Source: JADJQU01 sp035490315 (lineage in GTDB: Bacteria > Planctomycetota > UBA1135 > GCA-002686595). Taken from it: a DNA stretch of 59,050 nt. The stretch spans positions 1 through 59,050 of the forward strand of contig DATHET010000132.1 of assembly GCA_035490315.1 (NCBI GenBank), in the 5' to 3' direction. Positions 1-8,464 of the stretch are shown here, piece by piece (positions within the stretch are counted from its first letter, which is position 1; each line of letters begins with the position of its first letter). The notes beneath the pieces were generated by a model. The model did no database searches, was not told the DNA's origin, and saw only the letters and a program-made list of their open reading frames with translations. Made by a program: the position numbers and the translations under genes.

Positions 1-1
1 G

Positions 2-607
2 CTCGAGGACCCAGAGGCCCCGCTCGAGCTGGTCTACTTCGGCCGCCTGACCGCCTACAAGGGCGTCGATCGCTGCATCCGAGCCGTCGCCTACGCCCGG
101 GCCCAGACCCGAGCGCCCATGCGCCTGCACATCATCGGCACGGGCGAGGAGGAAGCGCCCCTGAGGGAGCTCGTGGCGCAGCTCCAGCTCCAGGAAGTCG
201 TGACTTTCCATGGCGCCCTGCCCTTCGGTCCGCGCCTGTTCGAGACCCTGTACTCGATGCACCTGCTGCTCGCGGCACCGCTGAGCGAGGACACCCCGCG
301 CAGCGCCCTCGACGCGTTCGCCGCCGGGATTCCGATCCTGGGTTTCGACACGAAGTACTACCGCGACCTGCGGGACAGCGGCGCGGTCGAAGTGGTGCCC
401 TGGCCCTCGGTCGAGCAACTCGCCCAAGGCATCGCGACCAGCGCGGCGGACAAGCGCCGGCTGATCCCGCTCGCGCAATCGGCGGTCGAGTTCGCGCGCG
501 CGAACACCCAGGAAAAATGGCTCCGCTCGCGCATCGACTGGACGCTCGATGCCTGCGAAGAGGGTTCCCACAGCGCTCCGCGGGTGAGCCAACCCGGCCG
601 GGCCTGA
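2..607 (+). CDS. Glycosyltransferase family 4, C-terminal part (partial)
   Basis: The reading frame is open from the left edge, so the start lies outside the window; 201 residues are visible. The start of the visible part reads VYFGRLTAYKGVD, the usual opening of the C-terminal Rossmann domain of GT-B, GT4-type enzymes. It continues with LHIIGTGEE and FHGALPF, then a region LSEDTPRSALDAFAAGIPIL at the place of the EX7E nucleotide-sugar loop; here the first Glu is followed by a Asp-Thr-Pro run, so the loop is not canonical. It should transfer a sugar from an NDP or GDP donor in the cytoplasm. The hydrolase gene starts 72 bp downstream on the same strand, so it probably heads or belongs to the same operon. 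Exosortase-linked clusters commonly carry such an enzyme. Confidence 0.85.
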   Translation, partial: LEDPEAPLELVYFGRLTAYKGVDRCIRAVAYARAQTRAPMRLHIIGTGEEEAPLRELVAQLQLQEVVTFHGALPFGPRLFETLYSMHLLLAAPLSEDTPRSALDAFAAGIPILGFDTKYYRDLRDSGAVEVVPWPSVEQLAQGIATSAADKRRLIPLAQSAVEFARANTQEKWLRSRIDWTLDACEEGSHSAPRVSQPGRA

Positions 608-679
608 TTCGCAACCTCGGATCGTCGGTTTCGCACTCGTACCTGGAAGTCCGGTCCCGACTCGCAGGACCCCCGGATA

Positions 680-1639
680 GTGCGAAACGGGCTCAAACCC
701 GAGGATCGGCTTGCCGCGATCCATGCCGGCGAGAGCTCTTCCTTGACCGTCGAACTCCACAACCTCCAGACCGCGCGTGAACTGGCGTCCGAGCGTCGAA
801 GCGCTCAGGGGGGCAAGAGCCTCCCGCTCGAGATCCCTTCCTACCTGGACACTCCCGACGGCCAGATCTACTCGGTGCTCCATGCGAGCCAGGCGGAACG
901 ACGCGGAACCCTTCTGACCTGCGGCCCCTTCGGCGCGGAGCGCGAGCGCGCTTACCTTTCGATGGTCCGCTGGGCGCGCACCCTGGCCTGCGATGGATTC
1001 GACGCCTTGCGCTTCGATTACCGCGGCATCGGCGAGAGCAGCGGACGCTTCAGGGAGATGAATCTCGCGAGCTGGCGCGATGACGCCGAGCGCTGCGCCA
1101 TGGGTCTCTACGAGTCGGCGCCCGAAGTCCCTCTGATACTGCACGGTGTGCGGCTGGGCTGCCTGGTCGCCGCCGAGCTGTTCGCATCGGGGATCGGCGA
1201 CGGCCTGCTCTTGTGGGCGCCGCCGAGCTGCGCGCGTGAGCATCTGCGCGACACCCTGCGCCACAACTTGATCTCCCAGCTGCTCAACGAACCGGACGCG
1301 CCGCGGCGAACCCGGGAGGAGCAGATCGCGGCCCTGGAAGCGGGCGAGCCATTGAACGTCGACGGCTACGCCTGGACCGCGGGCCTGTGGAACGACGCCG
1401 CGAAGCATCCGCTGGTCGTGCCGGCTGCCGGCGACCGGCGGCCGTGGCATGCTCTGCACGGACGCAGCAGCGCGGCCTCGGCGCTCGAGAACCTCACGCC
1501 ATCGCGCACGGAAATGGTCGACGCCGAAGACTTCTGGGGAACGAGCTCGATGCTGCTCGTGCCGAGAGTGGACGGCTATTTCCAGGCGAGCCGGCGCTGG
1601 CTTGGCGAGAGCGGCCTCTGGGATCCAAGGATCGCTTGA
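680..1639 (+). CDS. Alpha/beta hydrolase, exosortase-associated hydrolase 2 type
   Basis: A 319-residue protein with an alpha/beta hydrolase core: strand and turn FDALRFDYRGIGESSG at about 108-122, then LHGVRLGCLVAAELF at 154-168. In typical hydrolases the nucleophile elbow is G-x-S-x-G; here it is G-V-R-L-G with Arg158 where Ser would stand. From memory this is a feature of the exosortase A-associated hydrolase 2 family (TIGR03101 type), so I read it as family character, not damage. The substrate is unknown. The start is a GTG at 680; the conserved part begins only near residue 50, so a later start is possible. The stop abuts the next gene's GTG, which implies translational coupling. Confidence 0.75.
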   Translation: MRNGLKPEDRLAAIHAGESSSLTVELHNLQTARELASERRSAQGGKSLPLEIPSYLDTPDGQIYSVLHASQAERRGTLLTCGPFGAERERAYLSMVRWARTLACDGFDALRFDYRGIGESSGRFREMNLASWRDDAERCAMGLYESAPEVPLILHGVRLGCLVAAELFASGIGDGLLLWAPPSCAREHLRDTLRHNLISQLLNEPDAPRRTREEQIAALEAGEPLNVDGYAWTAGLWNDAAKHPLVVPAAGDRRPWHALHGRSSAASALENLTPSRTEMVDAEDFWGTSSMLLVPRVDGYFQASRRWLGESGLWDPRIA

Positions 1640-2590
1640 GTGACGCGCTCTGTCCTCACGTGGCGGATCCAAGGTGAGGATCTGGTCGGAACCCTGCATG
1701 CGCCTGATCCAGAATGGTCCGGGGACGGCCAGGCAGGCCAGGATCTTGCGCTGCTGCTGCTCAATTCCGGGCCCGCTCCTCGCGCGGGCAACAGCGACCT
1801 GTCGGTGCACGTCGCCGAGCGGCTCGCGTCGCGCGGAATCCCGGTGCTGCGCTTCGATTTCGCCGGCCTCGGCGATTCTTCCGGCGAGACGCCGAACGAC
1901 AAGGAGCAGTACTGGCGCGACGTGCTCGCTGGCCGCAACGACCAGACGACCATGGCCCTGGTTCGCCGCGTCAAGCGCGAGCTCGGCCTCTCGCGCGTGG
2001 TGGTCGGCGGCCTGTGCGCGGCGGCCCTGCCGACCCTGCGCGCCGCCGATCGCGACTCCAACGACGTCTCGGGGGTGATCCTGCTCGAGCCGGCCTTCCA
2101 CCTGACGATCCCGCGCGTCGTCACCACGGCGGATTCGAGGCCCGCGGTCGTATCGCCCAAGCGCAACCTGCTGGAGCGCGCCCTCTCCGTCCGGGAATGG
2201 CTCCTGTTCCTCACCGGGGAGAATCCGCTCGCACGCGCCTGCCGGCCGCTGCGGACCCAGATGCTCGAGGCATTGAAGGCGAGCTTTGGCCACACGCTGC
2301 CGACCGACGCGAACGTTGCGCTGGTCTGCAACTGGCAGAACAGTCTTGCGCGCGGCGTTCCGTCGCTTGTCGTCGTCGCCGAGGGCCAGCGGGCCGACTG
2401 CGACCTGCCGCGGATCCTGGGTTCCTTGCCGAAAGAGCGCGCCGCCCTGGTCTCGCAGGTTCGCATCCCGCGGACCAACCACATCCTGACCGCCGGCACG
2501 GCGCGAGAGACGGTCGTCGATTCCATCGATCGCTGGATTGCCGCCAATTTCGGCGCGCCGACCGCGACCAGAGTCACCGCACACGGGTGA
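1640..2590 (+). CDS. Alpha/beta hydrolase, exosortase-associated hydrolase 1 type
   Basis: A 316-residue alpha/beta hydrolase starting with GTG directly after the stop of the previous hydrolase. The motif LRFDFAGLGDSSGE at 70-83 is the classic loop before the nucleophile. The elbow reads VVGGLCAAALPTL with Cys126 in the nucleophile position instead of Ser; exosortase A-associated hydrolase 1 proteins (TIGR03100 type) are known to me with a similar G-L-C elbow. Near the C-terminus IPRTNHIL offers the catalytic His. It probably acts on a thioester or ester made by the neighbouring ligase and ACP; this is inferred from context. The ligase gene starts 9 bp downstream. Confidence 0.75.
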   Translation: MTRSVLTWRIQGEDLVGTLHAPDPEWSGDGQAGQDLALLLLNSGPAPRAGNSDLSVHVAERLASRGIPVLRFDFAGLGDSSGETPNDKEQYWRDVLAGRNDQTTMALVRRVKRELGLSRVVVGGLCAAALPTLRAADRDSNDVSGVILLEPAFHLTIPRVVTTADSRPAVVSPKRNLLERALSVREWLLFLTGENPLARACRPLRTQMLEALKASFGHTLPTDANVALVCNWQNSLARGVPSLVVVAEGQRADCDLPRILGSLPKERAALVSQVRIPRTNHILTAGTARETVVDSIDRWIAANFGAPTATRVTAHG

Positions 2591-2599
2591 TCACTGAAC

Positions 2600-4114
2600 A
2601 TGCAAGTCACCGCACGAATCGAAGACGAGCTCCTGCGTTCGGCCGAAACCGCGCCGCTGCACACCGCCTTGATCGACGGCGAGCAGGAGCTGGACTACGC
2701 GACCCTCGCGAACAGGGCCCTGGATTTTGCGTGCACGCTGGTGGTCAGCGGCGTCAGGCCGGGCGATCGCGTCGCGATCTTCCTCGACCATGGCAGTGCC
2801 CTGGTGATCGCGATCTACGCGGCCTGGATCGCCGGCGCGATCGCCGTCCCGGTGAATCCCGCGCTCAAGTCCGTGCAGGTCGCGCACATCCTGCACAACA
2901 GCGGAAGTCGTGTCCTGGTCAGCGAGCTGCGCAAGCTCTCGCATCTCGACCCGCAGACGCGCGCCACGGTCAAGGTCCACGAGGTGCCGAGCTTCGACTT
3001 CCCGACCGGGAACGAGCACGCGACCGATTTCGCGCGCAGCGCTCTCGGGGACAACGAGCCGGCCGTGATCCTGTACACGTCGGGTTCCACGGGCCGCCCC
3101 AAGGGCATCTTGATCTCCCACGCGAACTTGCTGGCCGGTGCGCGCATCGTCTCGGGCTATCTGCGGATCCGGCCGGACGACCGGATCCTGGGCCTCTTGC
3201 CGTTCAGCTTCGACTACGGCCTGAATCAATTGCTGTGCGCCGTGCACCGCAGCTGCACCCTGGTCCTGCAGCGCTCCCACTTCCCCGCGGACGTACTGCG
3301 CGCGCTGGAGCGTCGTTCGATCACGGGCCTGGCCGGTGTGCCGCCGCTATGGATCCAGTTGATGGAGCGCACGGCCGCGCTGCGCTCGACCGATCTGCCG
3401 AACCTGCGCTACATCACCAATTCCGGAGGCGTGTTCCCGGCCCCGCTGGTGCGCCGCTACCGCGAGCGTTGGCCGCACGTGCGCATTTTCTTGATGTACG
3501 GCCTCTCCGAAGCCTTCCGCTCGACCTACCTGCCTCCCGAGGAGATCGACCAGCGCCCGGATTCGATGGGCAAGGCGATCCCGGAATGCAACGTGCTCGT
3601 GCTCGACGCCAAGGACCAGGTCTGCGCGCCCGGCGTCCCGGGCGAGCTGGTGCACCGCGGTCCGACGGTCGCGCTCGGATACTGGGACGATGCCGAGGCC
3701 ACGGCCCGCGTATTCCGCCCCGATCCTCTGGAGCCTGGCTCGCCCCGCCGCGTCGTCTACTCGGGCGATCTGGTGAAATGCGACGAGCATGGTTTCCTGT
3801 ATTTCGTCGGTCGGCTCGACCAGCTGATCAAGAGCTACGGGTATCGCGTCTCTCCCGACGAGGTCGAGGAGCTGATCCACGACTCGAAGCTCGTGGTCGA
3901 GGTCGCCGTCAAGAGCCGCCCCGACCCGGTCGCTGGCGCGGCGATCATCGCCCACGTCGTACCGGCCGATCCCGCCGTGTTCGAGCCGCGCATGCTGCTC
4001 GAGTATTGCCGCGCGCGCATGCCGGCCTGGATGGTTCCCAAGACGATCGAAGTTCACGACGAGCTTCCGCGGACCGCGACAGGAAAGGTCGATCGCAAGG
4101 CGCTGGTGGGATGA
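2600..4114 (+). CDS. AMP-forming acyl-CoA ligase / acyl-ACP ligase, exosortase-associated type
   Basis: A 504-residue ANL-superfamily adenylating enzyme. The P-loop motif YTSGSTGRPKG is at 159-169, the A5-like region MYGLSEAFRSTYLP follows, the A7 motif YSGDLV and the hinge GRLDQLIKSYGYRVSPDEVEE come later, and the C-terminal catalytic lysine motif PRTATGKVDRK ends the protein. It should activate a carboxylic acid as the acyl-AMP and pass it to CoA or to the pantetheine of the ACP encoded at 6661-6948. It resembles the acyl-CoA ligases of exosortase A clusters (TIGR03098 type). The stop overlaps the next start in ATGA. The actual acyl substrate cannot be read from the sequence. Confidence 0.85.
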   Translation: MQVTARIEDELLRSAETAPLHTALIDGEQELDYATLANRALDFACTLVVSGVRPGDRVAIFLDHGSALVIAIYAAWIAGAIAVPVNPALKSVQVAHILHNSGSRVLVSELRKLSHLDPQTRATVKVHEVPSFDFPTGNEHATDFARSALGDNEPAVILYTSGSTGRPKGILISHANLLAGARIVSGYLRIRPDDRILGLLPFSFDYGLNQLLCAVHRSCTLVLQRSHFPADVLRALERRSITGLAGVPPLWIQLMERTAALRSTDLPNLRYITNSGGVFPAPLVRRYRERWPHVRIFLMYGLSEAFRSTYLPPEEIDQRPDSMGKAIPECNVLVLDAKDQVCAPGVPGELVHRGPTVALGYWDDAEATARVFRPDPLEPGSPRRVVYSGDLVKCDEHGFLYFVGRLDQLIKSYGYRVSPDEVEELIHDSKLVVEVAVKSRPDPVAGAAIIAHVVPADPAVFEPRMLLEYCRARMPAWMVPKTIEVHDELPRTATGKVDRKALVG

Positions 4115-5268
4115 GCCTCTCGCCAGAAATCGAGACCCTGCTCGCTCCTCAGCTTCGCTTCGACGAGTTGCGCCGCACGAGCGTGATGCGCTCGGGCAAG
4201 GATGTCGCGGATCTGGCCTACGGGAACGCGTACGGCGGCCCCCCGCCCGAGGTCCTGGCCGCGATCCACCGCGCTTTGGACGACGCGGGAGAGCTCGATC
4301 TTCAGTACACGCCTTACGGCGGAGCGACGATCACGCGCCGGATCGTGGCGCAGAGCCTGTCGAAGACGTTGGGACTGGGCTTCGGGTTCCGCGACGTGGT
4401 CATGACGCCGGGCGCGATGGCCGCGCTCAATCTCGTGATGCGCGCGCTGCGCGAACGCAGGGCCGGCGAAGTGATCGTTCCGGTGCCGTGCTGGCTCGAC
4501 TACCCCCTCTACCTGCGCAATCTGGGCCTCGACGTGCGCTTCGTGCCGGTGCATCCCAGGACGCTGAGGCTCGACGTGGCCGCGATCGCCGCCGCGCTTG
4601 GGCCGCGCACCCTGGGAGTGCTCCTGATGCAGCCGGTCAATCCCTCCGGAGTGCTGCACAACGTGGCGGAGCTGACCGAGCTGGCCGAAGCCCTGGGCAG
4701 CCTCGACGAGCCCCCGCTGCTCATCTCCGACGAGACCCACCGCAACGTCCGATTCGACGGACGCCCCTTCGTGTCTCCCGCGCGGTTCTGGCCGAACACC
4801 TGCGTGATCCACTCCTTCGGCAAGAGCCTGCAGATCCAGGGTCAGCGCATCGGCTACGTCGCCGTCTCGCCTTCGATGCCCGAGCGCGGGGAGTTCGTGC
4901 TGACTCTGGAGAAGCTGTGCCGCGTGATGGGTTTCTGCACGCCGACCTCGTTGATGCAGCTCGCGATCCGCGAGCTCGTCGGCTTCGTTCCGGACTGGAC
5001 CGCCCTGGCTGCGCGGCGCGTGGCCACGCTGGACGCCTTGCGCGCGGGCGGCTACGAGGTGGTGCCCTCCGAGGCGAGCTACTTCCTCTATCCGCGCACA
5101 CCCGGCGGCGACGACTGGGGGCACGCAGAGCATCTCGCGCGCCAGGGCGTGCTGGTCCTGCCGGCGCCCCTGCTGCACCACCAGGGACACTTCCGCCTCG
5201 CCCTGACCTGCACCGACACGATGCTGGAAAAGGCGTGCAACGTGCTCGGCGCGGGGGTCACGGCGTGA
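4111..5268 (+). CDS. PLP-dependent aminotransferase, class I/II
   Basis: A 385-residue fold-type I aminotransferase. The ATG at 4111 overlaps the ligase stop (ATGA), which decides the start; the frame stays open far upstream but that part is only a shadow of the ligase gene. Visible residues: Asn177 in QPVNPSG, Asp207 in ISDETH that binds the PLP nitrogen, the Schiff-base Lys238 in HSFGKSLQI, and Arg246 in GQRIGY. It transfers an amino group between an amino acid and a keto acid or aldehyde. Exosortase A clusters usually carry a PLP decarboxylase at this place, so an aminotransferase is a variation. It may supply the amine used by the asparagine-synthase-like ligase that follows with a GTGA overlap. 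Confidence 0.85.
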   Translation: MSLSPEIETLLAPQLRFDELRRTSVMRSGKDVADLAYGNAYGGPPPEVLAAIHRALDDAGELDLQYTPYGGATITRRIVAQSLSKTLGLGFGFRDVVMTPGAMAALNLVMRALRERRAGEVIVPVPCWLDYPLYLRNLGLDVRFVPVHPRTLRLDVAAIAAALGPRTLGVLLMQPVNPSGVLHNVAELTELAEALGSLDEPPLLISDETHRNVRFDGRPFVSPARFWPNTCVIHSFGKSLQIQGQRIGYVAVSPSMPERGEFVLTLEKLCRVMGFCTPTSLMQLAIRELVGFVPDWTALAARRVATLDALRAGGYEVVPSEASYFLYPRTPGGDDWGHAEHLARQGVLVLPAPLLHHQGHFRLALTCTDTMLEKACNVLGAGVTA

Positions 5269-6578
5269 AGCTCCTCGAGCCCGTCCTCTTCCGCGACGGG
5301 TGCCCGGTGTCTCGCATGGAATTCGACGAGGGCCTCGACCCAAAACAGGTCATCGCTGCCCACGCCGGCCACTTCGCGATCCACTACCGCTTCGGGAGCG
5401 GTGAGCACCTGCTCGCGCGCGATCTGCTGGGCGTCCACAAGCTGTTCTTCGCCGTCGGTTGCGACGGCCACATCGAAGCCGCGAATTACTTCGTCGACCT
5501 GCTGCGCGCGGGTTACCCGGCCGAGCAGGTCTTCAGCGTCCCCTCGGGTCACTACCTGCTCATCCATCCCGACGAGCGGCGCTATTCCCTGCAGCGTTGG
5601 GGAGCCATCCGCTTCGGCAGGAATGCGCGCGCCCGCGTGTCCGAGCACCGCTTGGACGTGTTCGCGACGGCGATCCGCGCCGCGTTGGAGCGCACCTTCC
5701 GCATGCTCGCGAAACGCTTCGACAGGCGCCCGGTCTACGTGACCCTCTCGGGCGGTCTCGACAGCACCACGATCGCAGCCTTCGCGCGCGAGCACTTCGC
5801 CAATGTCCACGCGGTCACCTTTGCGCTGAAAACGCCTCGACTCTCGGATCGCGGCTCCGATCTCTTCTTCGCGCGGCGCGTGGCGTCCGATCTCGGCTTG
5901 CCGTTGATCGAAGTGATCGTCGATCCCGAGGAGGTGCTCGAGCTGCTCGACGACGTGCTGGTCTACGGCCAGGACTGGCGCGATTTCAATGTGCATTGCG
6001 GCCTGGTCAATGCGGCGCTGGGGCGGGCTCTTTGCGCGCTGCACGAGCGCGGGCCGCGACCGGTCGTGCTCACGGGCGACACGATGAACGAGCTACTCGC
6101 CGATTACTCGCCGGTGAGCCTCGGCGGGAAGGAGTACTACGGCCTGCCCCGGATCGACAAGGGCGCCGTGCGGCGCTTCCTCGTCAAGGGTCTCGATTCC
6201 GGCGATCGCGAGGTGGGAATCTTCGCGCGCTTCGGCGTGGATACGGTCCAGCCCTACGCGATGTGCGCGAAGGAGTATGCGGCCCTTCCCCACGATCTCG
6301 TGTGCTCTGCCGACTTCAAAGCACGCGCGGTGCGGGCCGTGATGGGCAGCATCGTGCCCGAGTCGGTGTATCGCCGCCCCAAGGTTCGCGCGCAGGTCGC
6401 CGTCGATGGGCTTCCCGGAGGCATCCTGGCCTTGCTCATCGCTTGCGGCATCGACCAGCGACACCTGAAGCGTCGGTTCGCGCGCCTGCTCGCCATGGAT
6501 TCGCGCTCCGTCCACGGCATGTTCCGCGGCGGCTTGTACCGCTTCAGCACGGTCTTCCCGGGAGCGGAAAGCGCCTGA
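5265..6578 (+). CDS. Asparagine-synthase-like amide ligase without glutaminase cysteine
   Basis: A 437-residue protein starting with GTG at 5265, overlapping the upstream stop. The C-terminal half is an ATP-pyrophosphatase domain with the PP-loop VTLSGGLDSTT (SGGLDS at 162-167) and a downstream region TGDTMNELLADY. The N-terminal 115 residues resemble a shortened class II glutamine amidotransferase domain (ARDLLGVHKLFFA, FSVPSGHYLLI), but the protein does not begin Met-Cys, so the nucleophile needed to release ammonia from glutamine is absent. The enzyme should adenylate a carboxylate and couple it to an amine, as beta-lactam synthetase relatives do, or use free ammonia. It is shorter than AsnB-type proteins (about 550-630 residues). 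Confidence 0.8.
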   Translation: MKLLEPVLFRDGCPVSRMEFDEGLDPKQVIAAHAGHFAIHYRFGSGEHLLARDLLGVHKLFFAVGCDGHIEAANYFVDLLRAGYPAEQVFSVPSGHYLLIHPDERRYSLQRWGAIRFGRNARARVSEHRLDVFATAIRAALERTFRMLAKRFDRRPVYVTLSGGLDSTTIAAFAREHFANVHAVTFALKTPRLSDRGSDLFFARRVASDLGLPLIEVIVDPEEVLELLDDVLVYGQDWRDFNVHCGLVNAALGRALCALHERGPRPVVLTGDTMNELLADYSPVSLGGKEYYGLPRIDKGAVRRFLVKGLDSGDREVGIFARFGVDTVQPYAMCAKEYAALPHDLVCSADFKARAVRAVMGSIVPESVYRRPKVRAQVAVDGLPGGILALLIACGIDQRHLKRRFARLLAMDSRSVHGMFRGGLYRFSTVFPGAESA

Positions 6579-6581
6579 ATA

Positions 6582-6593
6582 CCTGCATGCAGG
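6582..6593. repeat. 12-bp perfect palindrome CCTGCATGCAGG
   Basis: A perfect 12-bp palindrome lies 3 bp after the stop of the asparagine-synthase-like gene and about 70 bp before the ACP start. It may be an operator or a mere restriction-like palindrome; no further support is visible. Confidence 0.35.
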
Positions 6594-6660
6594 CAGCGGA
6601 TTGGGTGCATCCCTCGATCGCGGCCGAGGCCTGGTGTCCCAAGATGCTGTCGAACTTGCC

Positions 6661-6948
6661 ATGAGTCCCTTCCCCTCCTTCGCGCGCACCGATGAAGTTG
6701 CCTCGAGCATCGAGGCGTTCATCCGCGAGCGCTTCCAGATCGCCCGGGACGACGCTGGTTTCACTCGCCAGTCGAGCCTCTGGGAAGAGGGCTACCTCGA
6801 TTCGATCGGCGTCGTCGAGCTGGTCGTGTTCATCGAGAGCACCTTTGGCGTAATGCTGCCGGACGAAGCCTTCTTCGATCCCGCCTTCACGACCATCGAC
6901 GGCATCGCGCGAATCGTCGGCGGCCTCTCGGCGCAGCGCGTCGCTTAG
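6661..6948 (+). CDS. Acyl carrier protein
   Basis: A 95-residue ACP. The phosphopantetheine site is Ser48 in GYLDSIGVVELV, followed by the typical helix FIESTFGVMLPDEAFF. An upstream TTG at 6601 would add 20 residues with no ACP similarity, so the ATG at 6661 is preferred. It is the last gene of the plus-strand operon, 82 bp after the asparagine-synthase-like gene. It probably carries the acyl or aminoacyl group loaded by the ligase at 2600-4114; this is inferred from proximity and from the same gene set in exosortase A loci. It needs a phosphopantetheinyl transferase encoded elsewhere. Confidence 0.88.
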   Translation: MSPFPSFARTDEVASSIEAFIRERFQIARDDAGFTRQSSLWEEGYLDSIGVVELVVFIESTFGVMLPDEAFFDPAFTTIDGIARIVGGLSAQRVA

Positions 6949-6983
6949 TCAGCGCTTCAGACGCTAGTCAGCGCTTCAGACGC
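6946..6983. repeat. Perfect 19-bp tandem duplication at convergent gene ends
   Basis: TAGTCAGCGCTTCAGACGC occurs twice with no gap (6946-6964 and 6965-6983). The first copy begins with the ACP stop TAG and the second contains the TGA stop of the converging fdhE gene, so the duplication fills the space between the two genes. Confidence 0.9.
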
Positions 6984-7788
6984 CGCCCAGGCCCGGCTTG
7001 AGCCGCGTGAAGCCCTGCTCGGCGGCCCACAGATCGAGCGCGAGCGACGTCATGTCGTCGACCTCCGGCAGGATCCGCGCATCGACGGTCAGATCGAGCA
7101 CTTTCAGGTAGCGACGGCAGGTTTCGCAGGCCTCGACCCGCGCGGCGGGGTGCGAGCTCGCGCTGAACGAGGGCAGCTTGTGCGGATCGGTTTCGAAGCA
7201 CGCGGGGCAGAGGATCCGGTTGGTCGACCACTCCAGGCCGCAGGAAGAGCACACCAGGAATCGCGACTGGGCGCCTTCGCCCGCTTCCGCTTGCCGGCGA
7301 CACCCGACCGAGGCCGAGCCACCGCAGAAGGGACAGTGCCCGCGCAGGTGGTCGCGTTCGGGCGTGACGCCGTTCGCGCGCAGGGTCTCGAGCCAGGGCC
7401 GCAGCATCGCGCGCGAGAGGTAATCGTAGTCGGTGCCGGGATCGCGATTCCAGGCGATGCGCAGACGCTCCAGGGCGAGGGCAGGGTCCTCCTTCACGCG
7501 CACGAGGGCTTCGTCCGCGAGGGGCGGCGGGGCTCGCTCCGCGGCGCGGCGCGGCACTTCGAGCAGAGGCTGGATCACCCGCGGGCCGTCGACCGACCAC
7601 TGGCCGCTGAGCGGCTCCTTGGCATGCAACGACTCCAGGGTCCGCACGGCGCTGGCTTGCGCGCGCAGGAGGCCTGCCACGAAACCGAACAGCTCGCCGG
7701 CCGACTTCGACGCGCTCGACAGCTGCTGGGCACGCTGCGCTCGCGCCTCGAGCCCCGCGCCTGCGTCACGGGCGACGCGGCTGTTCAC
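6976..7788 (-). CDS. fdhE: Formate dehydrogenase accessory protein FdhE
   Basis: A 270-residue rubredoxin-like cytoplasmic protein that is needed to mature respiratory formate dehydrogenase. The C-terminal half carries the four C-x2-C pairs of FdhE: CPFC (152/155), CSSC (180/183, followed by GLEW), CPAC (194/197) and CETC (221/224, followed by RRYLKV). The start is the GTG at 7788, 23 bp inside the end of the cytochrome b gene in another frame. It is the last gene of the fdh operon (fdhA-fdhB-fdhI-fdhE), which fits its role. Its 3' end runs into a tandem duplication shared with the converging ACP gene. Confidence 0.9.
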   Translation of the reverse strand: MNSRVARDAGAGLEARAQRAQQLSSASKSAGELFGFVAGLLRAQASAVRTLESLHAKEPLSGQWSVDGPRVIQPLLEVPRRAAERAPPPLADEALVRVKEDPALALERLRIAWNRDPGTDYDYLSRAMLRPWLETLRANGVTPERDHLRGHCPFCGGSASVGCRRQAEAGEGAQSRFLVCSSCGLEWSTNRILCPACFETDPHKLPSFSASSHPAARVEACETCRRYLKVLDLTVDARILPEVDDMTSLALDLWAAEQGFTRLKPGLGGV

Positions 7789-8464
7789 CCGTGACCTCGC
7801 GATACCAGCGTGGATGGTGCAGTCGCGCCCAGGGCTTGCTCACCGTGCCGCGGGTCATCGAATGGAAGGTTCCCGGCTCGGCCGCCGTGCCGAGGTAGAT
7901 GTGACCGACGATGGCGATCGCGAACAGGATGAAGGTCAGGTCGTGCAGCAGGATCGAGGCCTCGCGCACCCCGGCCGGAAACTTTTCCGGGAACCACATC
8001 ACGACACCCGAGATCAGGAGACCGAGCGACGCGAGCGAGATCGCCCAGAAGAAGAGCTTCTGCCCGCCGTTGTACTTGCCGACGTCGGGGTCGTCGCCCT
8101 GGTAGCGCATGTAGCTGAGCATCTTCGGGCCGAACCAACCGCGCTCGGACCGCTCTAGCAACATGTCGCGCATCCAGTGCATCAGCATCACGAGGCTAGC
8201 GGCAAAGAATGCCAGGCCGGCCAGCGGGTGGAGCCAGCGGCACACGGCAAGGCCGCCGAAGAAGGCCGCCATCCAGCCGAAGATCGGCGACCAGATCGGC
8301 ATGCCGGTGAACAGGCAAATGAAGAAGAACAGGGCGTTGGCCCAGTGGATCACCCGCGACGCGAATCGGTGGCGAACGATCTCCTGACCCACCACGATGT
8401 CTTCGCTGCTGCGCCCGGCGGCCACGGCCGCGTCGGCATGGGTGCTCGTGTCGACGCTGTTCAT
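7766..8464 (-). CDS. fdhI: Formate dehydrogenase cytochrome b subunit (gamma)
   Basis: A 232-residue membrane protein that anchors the complex and passes electrons to quinone. Four hydrophobic segments are visible, the first with VIHWANALFFFICLFTG, then WLHPLAGLAFFAASLVMLMHW, later LFFWAISLASLGLLISGVVMW and LLHDLTFILFAIAIVGHIYLG; the histidines in these segments are the usual ligands for two b hemes. The start ATG at 8464 overlaps the fdhB stop (ATGA). The product ends with a short cytoplasmic tail. In E. coli FdnI/FdoI are of similar length. Confidence 0.92.
   Translation of the reverse strand: MNSVDTSTHADAAVAAGRSSEDIVVGQEIVRHRFASRVIHWANALFFFICLFTGMPIWSPIFGWMAAFFGGLAVCRWLHPLAGLAFFAASLVMLMHWMRDMLLERSERGWFGPKMLSYMRYQGDDPDVGKYNGGQKLFFWAISLASLGLLISGVVMWFPEKFPAGVREASILLHDLTFILFAIAIVGHIYLGTAAEPGTFHSMTRGTVSKPWARLHHPRWYREVTGEQPRRP

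Noticed and set aside
1714..4110. An 800-codon N-terminal extension of the aminotransferase
   Set aside because: The extension overlaps the hydrolase and ligase genes in another frame, has no domain, and the ATGA junction at 4111 gives a normal-length enzyme.
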